A DNA stretch of 64,000 bases from Leeuwenhoekiella sp. (GTDB lineage: Bacteria; Bacteroidota; Bacteroidia; Flavobacteriales; Flavobacteriaceae). A model generated the notes under the pieces. That model was not told where the DNA came from, did no database searches, and saw only the letters and a list, made by a program, of their open reading frames with translations. This document shows, in pieces, positions 62,796-64,000 of the stretch (its first letter is position 1; every line of letters begins with the position of its first letter). The stretch covers positions 124,001 through 188,000 of the forward strand of contig PAPI01000024.1 in the NCBI GenBank assembly GCA_002708845.1, in the 5' to 3' direction. The position numbers and the translations under genes are program-made.

Positions 62796-63311
62796 ATGAA
62801 AAAGCATAAACAACCTGAAGTCTGGCTTCGTGGGCCTATCCCTGAAGTTCCACAACTTCTGCAACCTGCGGCACACGCCTTATTGCAAACCTGTGAAGAA
62901 TTACCGGTTTGGCTTGAAGACTTTGATGAAAATTTGCTCTGGACCAAACCGGCGGGCAGAGCAAGCATAGGTTTCCACTTGCAGCATTTGATCGGGGTTT
63001 TAGACCGAATGATGACGTATTCAAAGGAAGAAAAGCTAACTGAAGCGCAGTTTAATTATTTAAACCAGGAAGGAACTGAGGTTGAAAATATCACTGTTGC
63101 TGATTTAATTGCAGCTTTTAAGCATAAGGTTGACGAAGCCCTGGCCTACTTTAAAATCCTTGATACTTCAGTTTTACTTGAAAGTCGAAAAGTTGGCAGA
63201 AAAGCCTTACCTTCTACAACATTAGGACTTTTATTTCACGCGGCCGAGCATAGCCAGAGACATTTAGGACAAATTCTGGTTACGGCGAGCTTACTTAAAT
63301 ACGAAGAGTAA
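62796..63311 (+). CDS. DinB family protein
   Basis: The protein is 171 aa from the ATG at 62796. The DinB/YfiT four-helix bundle has three metal-ligand-type His: SIGFHLQHLIGVLDRM and LLFHAAEHSQRHLGQIL. Family members are metal-dependent thiol S-transferases or of unknown role. It is probably cotranscribed with the DUF5686 gene (2-bp gap). Confidence 0.88.
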   Translation: MKKHKQPEVWLRGPIPEVPQLLQPAAHALLQTCEELPVWLEDFDENLLWTKPAGRASIGFHLQHLIGVLDRMMTYSKEEKLTEAQFNYLNQEGTEVENITVADLIAAFKHKVDEALAYFKILDTSVLLESRKVGRKALPSTTLGLLFHAAEHSQRHLGQILVTASLLKYEE

Positions 63312-63367
63312 ATCCAAATCTTCTGTTGCGACGTATATAAGAGACCTCAAATCTTTAAAACAACAAT

Positions 63368-64000
63368 TTGACCTCGAGTTTAAACAATGCTCCAGACCAT
63401 CTGCGGAGTATTTCTGCAAGACAAAAAGAATTTTACGATCAAGGATTAACCCGTGACGTTGATTACCGCATTCGGCATTTAAAAAAATTAAAGAAAGTTC
63501 TTCTCGATCATGAAGATGAAATTTGCAAGGCCTTATATGCTGATTTTAGAAAACCTACTTATGAAACCGAAACAAGTGAGTTTTGGATGGTCGTCCTGGA
63601 ACTTAAAAGGTTTATAAAAAAATGTAAAAGCTGGTCAAAACCTAAACGGGTTAAATCTAGCTTAATTAATTTCCCCTCTACTTCAAAGATCTATTTTGAT
63701 CCTTACGGAACAACGCTCATCATTGCCCCCTGGAACTATCCCTTTCAACTCATAATGTCTCCCTTAATCGCGGCTATTGCTGCCGGTAATACAGCCGTAG
63801 TTAAATCCAGTGAACTTACGCCTGGAACTTCGAAAGTTATACATAAAATACTCTCAACCGTTTTTGAACCGGCTTATGTAAGTGTAGTTCAGGGAGATGC
63901 TCAAGTGTCTGAAAATTTACTCCGGCTTAAATGGGATTATATTTTTTTTACCGGAAGTCCCCGCGTGGGTAAAATCGTGTATGAGGCAGCAGCAAAGCAC
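63368..64000 (+). CDS. Aldehyde dehydrogenase, N-terminal part (runs off right edge)
   Basis: The frame is open for 211 codons to the window end, after an in-frame stop just upstream at 63356-63358. The only plausible start is the TTG at 63368; no ATG occurs in the first 80 codons. SARQKEFYDQGLTRDVDYRIRHLKKLKKVLLDH, GTTLIIAPWNYPFQLIMSPLIAAIAAGNTAVVKSSEL and FFTGSPRVGKIVYEAA fit class 3 (ALDH3-like) NAD(P)+-dependent aldehyde dehydrogenases. The catalytic Cys lies beyond the edge. Confidence 0.88.
   Translation, partial: MTSSLNNAPDHLRSISARQKEFYDQGLTRDVDYRIRHLKKLKKVLLDHEDEICKALYADFRKPTYETETSEFWMVVLELKRFIKKCKSWSKPKRVKSSLINFPSTSKIYFDPYGTTLIIAPWNYPFQLIMSPLIAAIAAGNTAVVKSSELTPGTSKVIHKILSTVFEPAYVSVVQGDAQVSENLLRLKWDYIFFTGSPRVGKIVYEAAAKH

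Overview
The window comes from a chromosome of a member of the Bacteroidota, most likely a Flavobacteriaceae (probably marine). This rests on recognition of gene families, not on a database search. Indicators are flavobacterial-type families (DUF5686 outer-membrane protein with a carboxypeptidase-like regulatory domain, DUF5117/DUF4953-type zinc metalloprotease, DUF6428, DUF6503-like lipoprotein, fused MoaC-MoaB), AT-rich intergenic DNA, few Shine-Dalgarno sequences, TAnnTTTG-like promoter elements, and many very short or overlapping gene junctions. No rRNA, tRNA, CRISPR array or intact insertion sequence was seen.

Layout. 1-3.5 kb: start of ppc (runs off the left edge), an Lrp/AsnC regulator, an M14 carboxypeptidase divergent from an XRE regulator with repeated palindromic operator-like sites between them, and a small lipoprotein. 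3.5-12.7 kb: two convergent sensor kinases, then parE-parC-mscL on the minus strand. 12.7-20.2 kb: a palindrome-rich gap, DUF2461, a 4-TM protein, corA, a DJ-1/PfpI protein, truA, the cysteine pair (serine acetyltransferase and cysteine synthase) with DUF1853, and a cold-shock-domain protein. 20.5-22.4 kb: three tandem secreted paralogues. 22.4-28.3 kb: MFS transporter, arsenate-type trio (ArsR, DUF6428, ArsC-like phosphatase), a PA2169-type four-helix protein, a frameshifted HisC-like aminotransferase with a Tat signal, and an AEC permease.

28.3-36.4 kb, all minus strand, is the most unusual block. It encodes a membrane-anchored TolB-like/TPR protein, a small membrane protein, a caspase fused to a hydrolase-like domain (nucleophile Ser replaced by Gly) and TPRs, a phage-like small protein, two membrane-bound TIR proteins and a membrane coiled-coil protein. 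This looks like a TIR/caspase signalling or defence system. It lacks the STAND NTPase usual in described prokaryotic conflict systems.

36.5-43.3 kb: small proteins, a zinc metalloprotease, an aldo/keto reductase and a YdeP-like molybdopterin oxidoreductase. 43.4-49.3 kb: a complete molybdenum-cofactor operon (moeA, modE-type HTH, mobA, moaD, moeB-rhodanese, moaE, moaCB, moaA). It is preceded by a near-perfect ModE-type operator and is divergent from the molybdoenzyme that would use the cofactor. 49.4-64 kb: APC permease, glycogen synthase, MscS channel, YebC, Crp/Fnr regulator, pabB, CsbD, a histidine phosphatase, a DUF6503-like lipoprotein, smpB, DUF5686, DinB, and the start of an aldehyde dehydrogenase that runs off the right edge.
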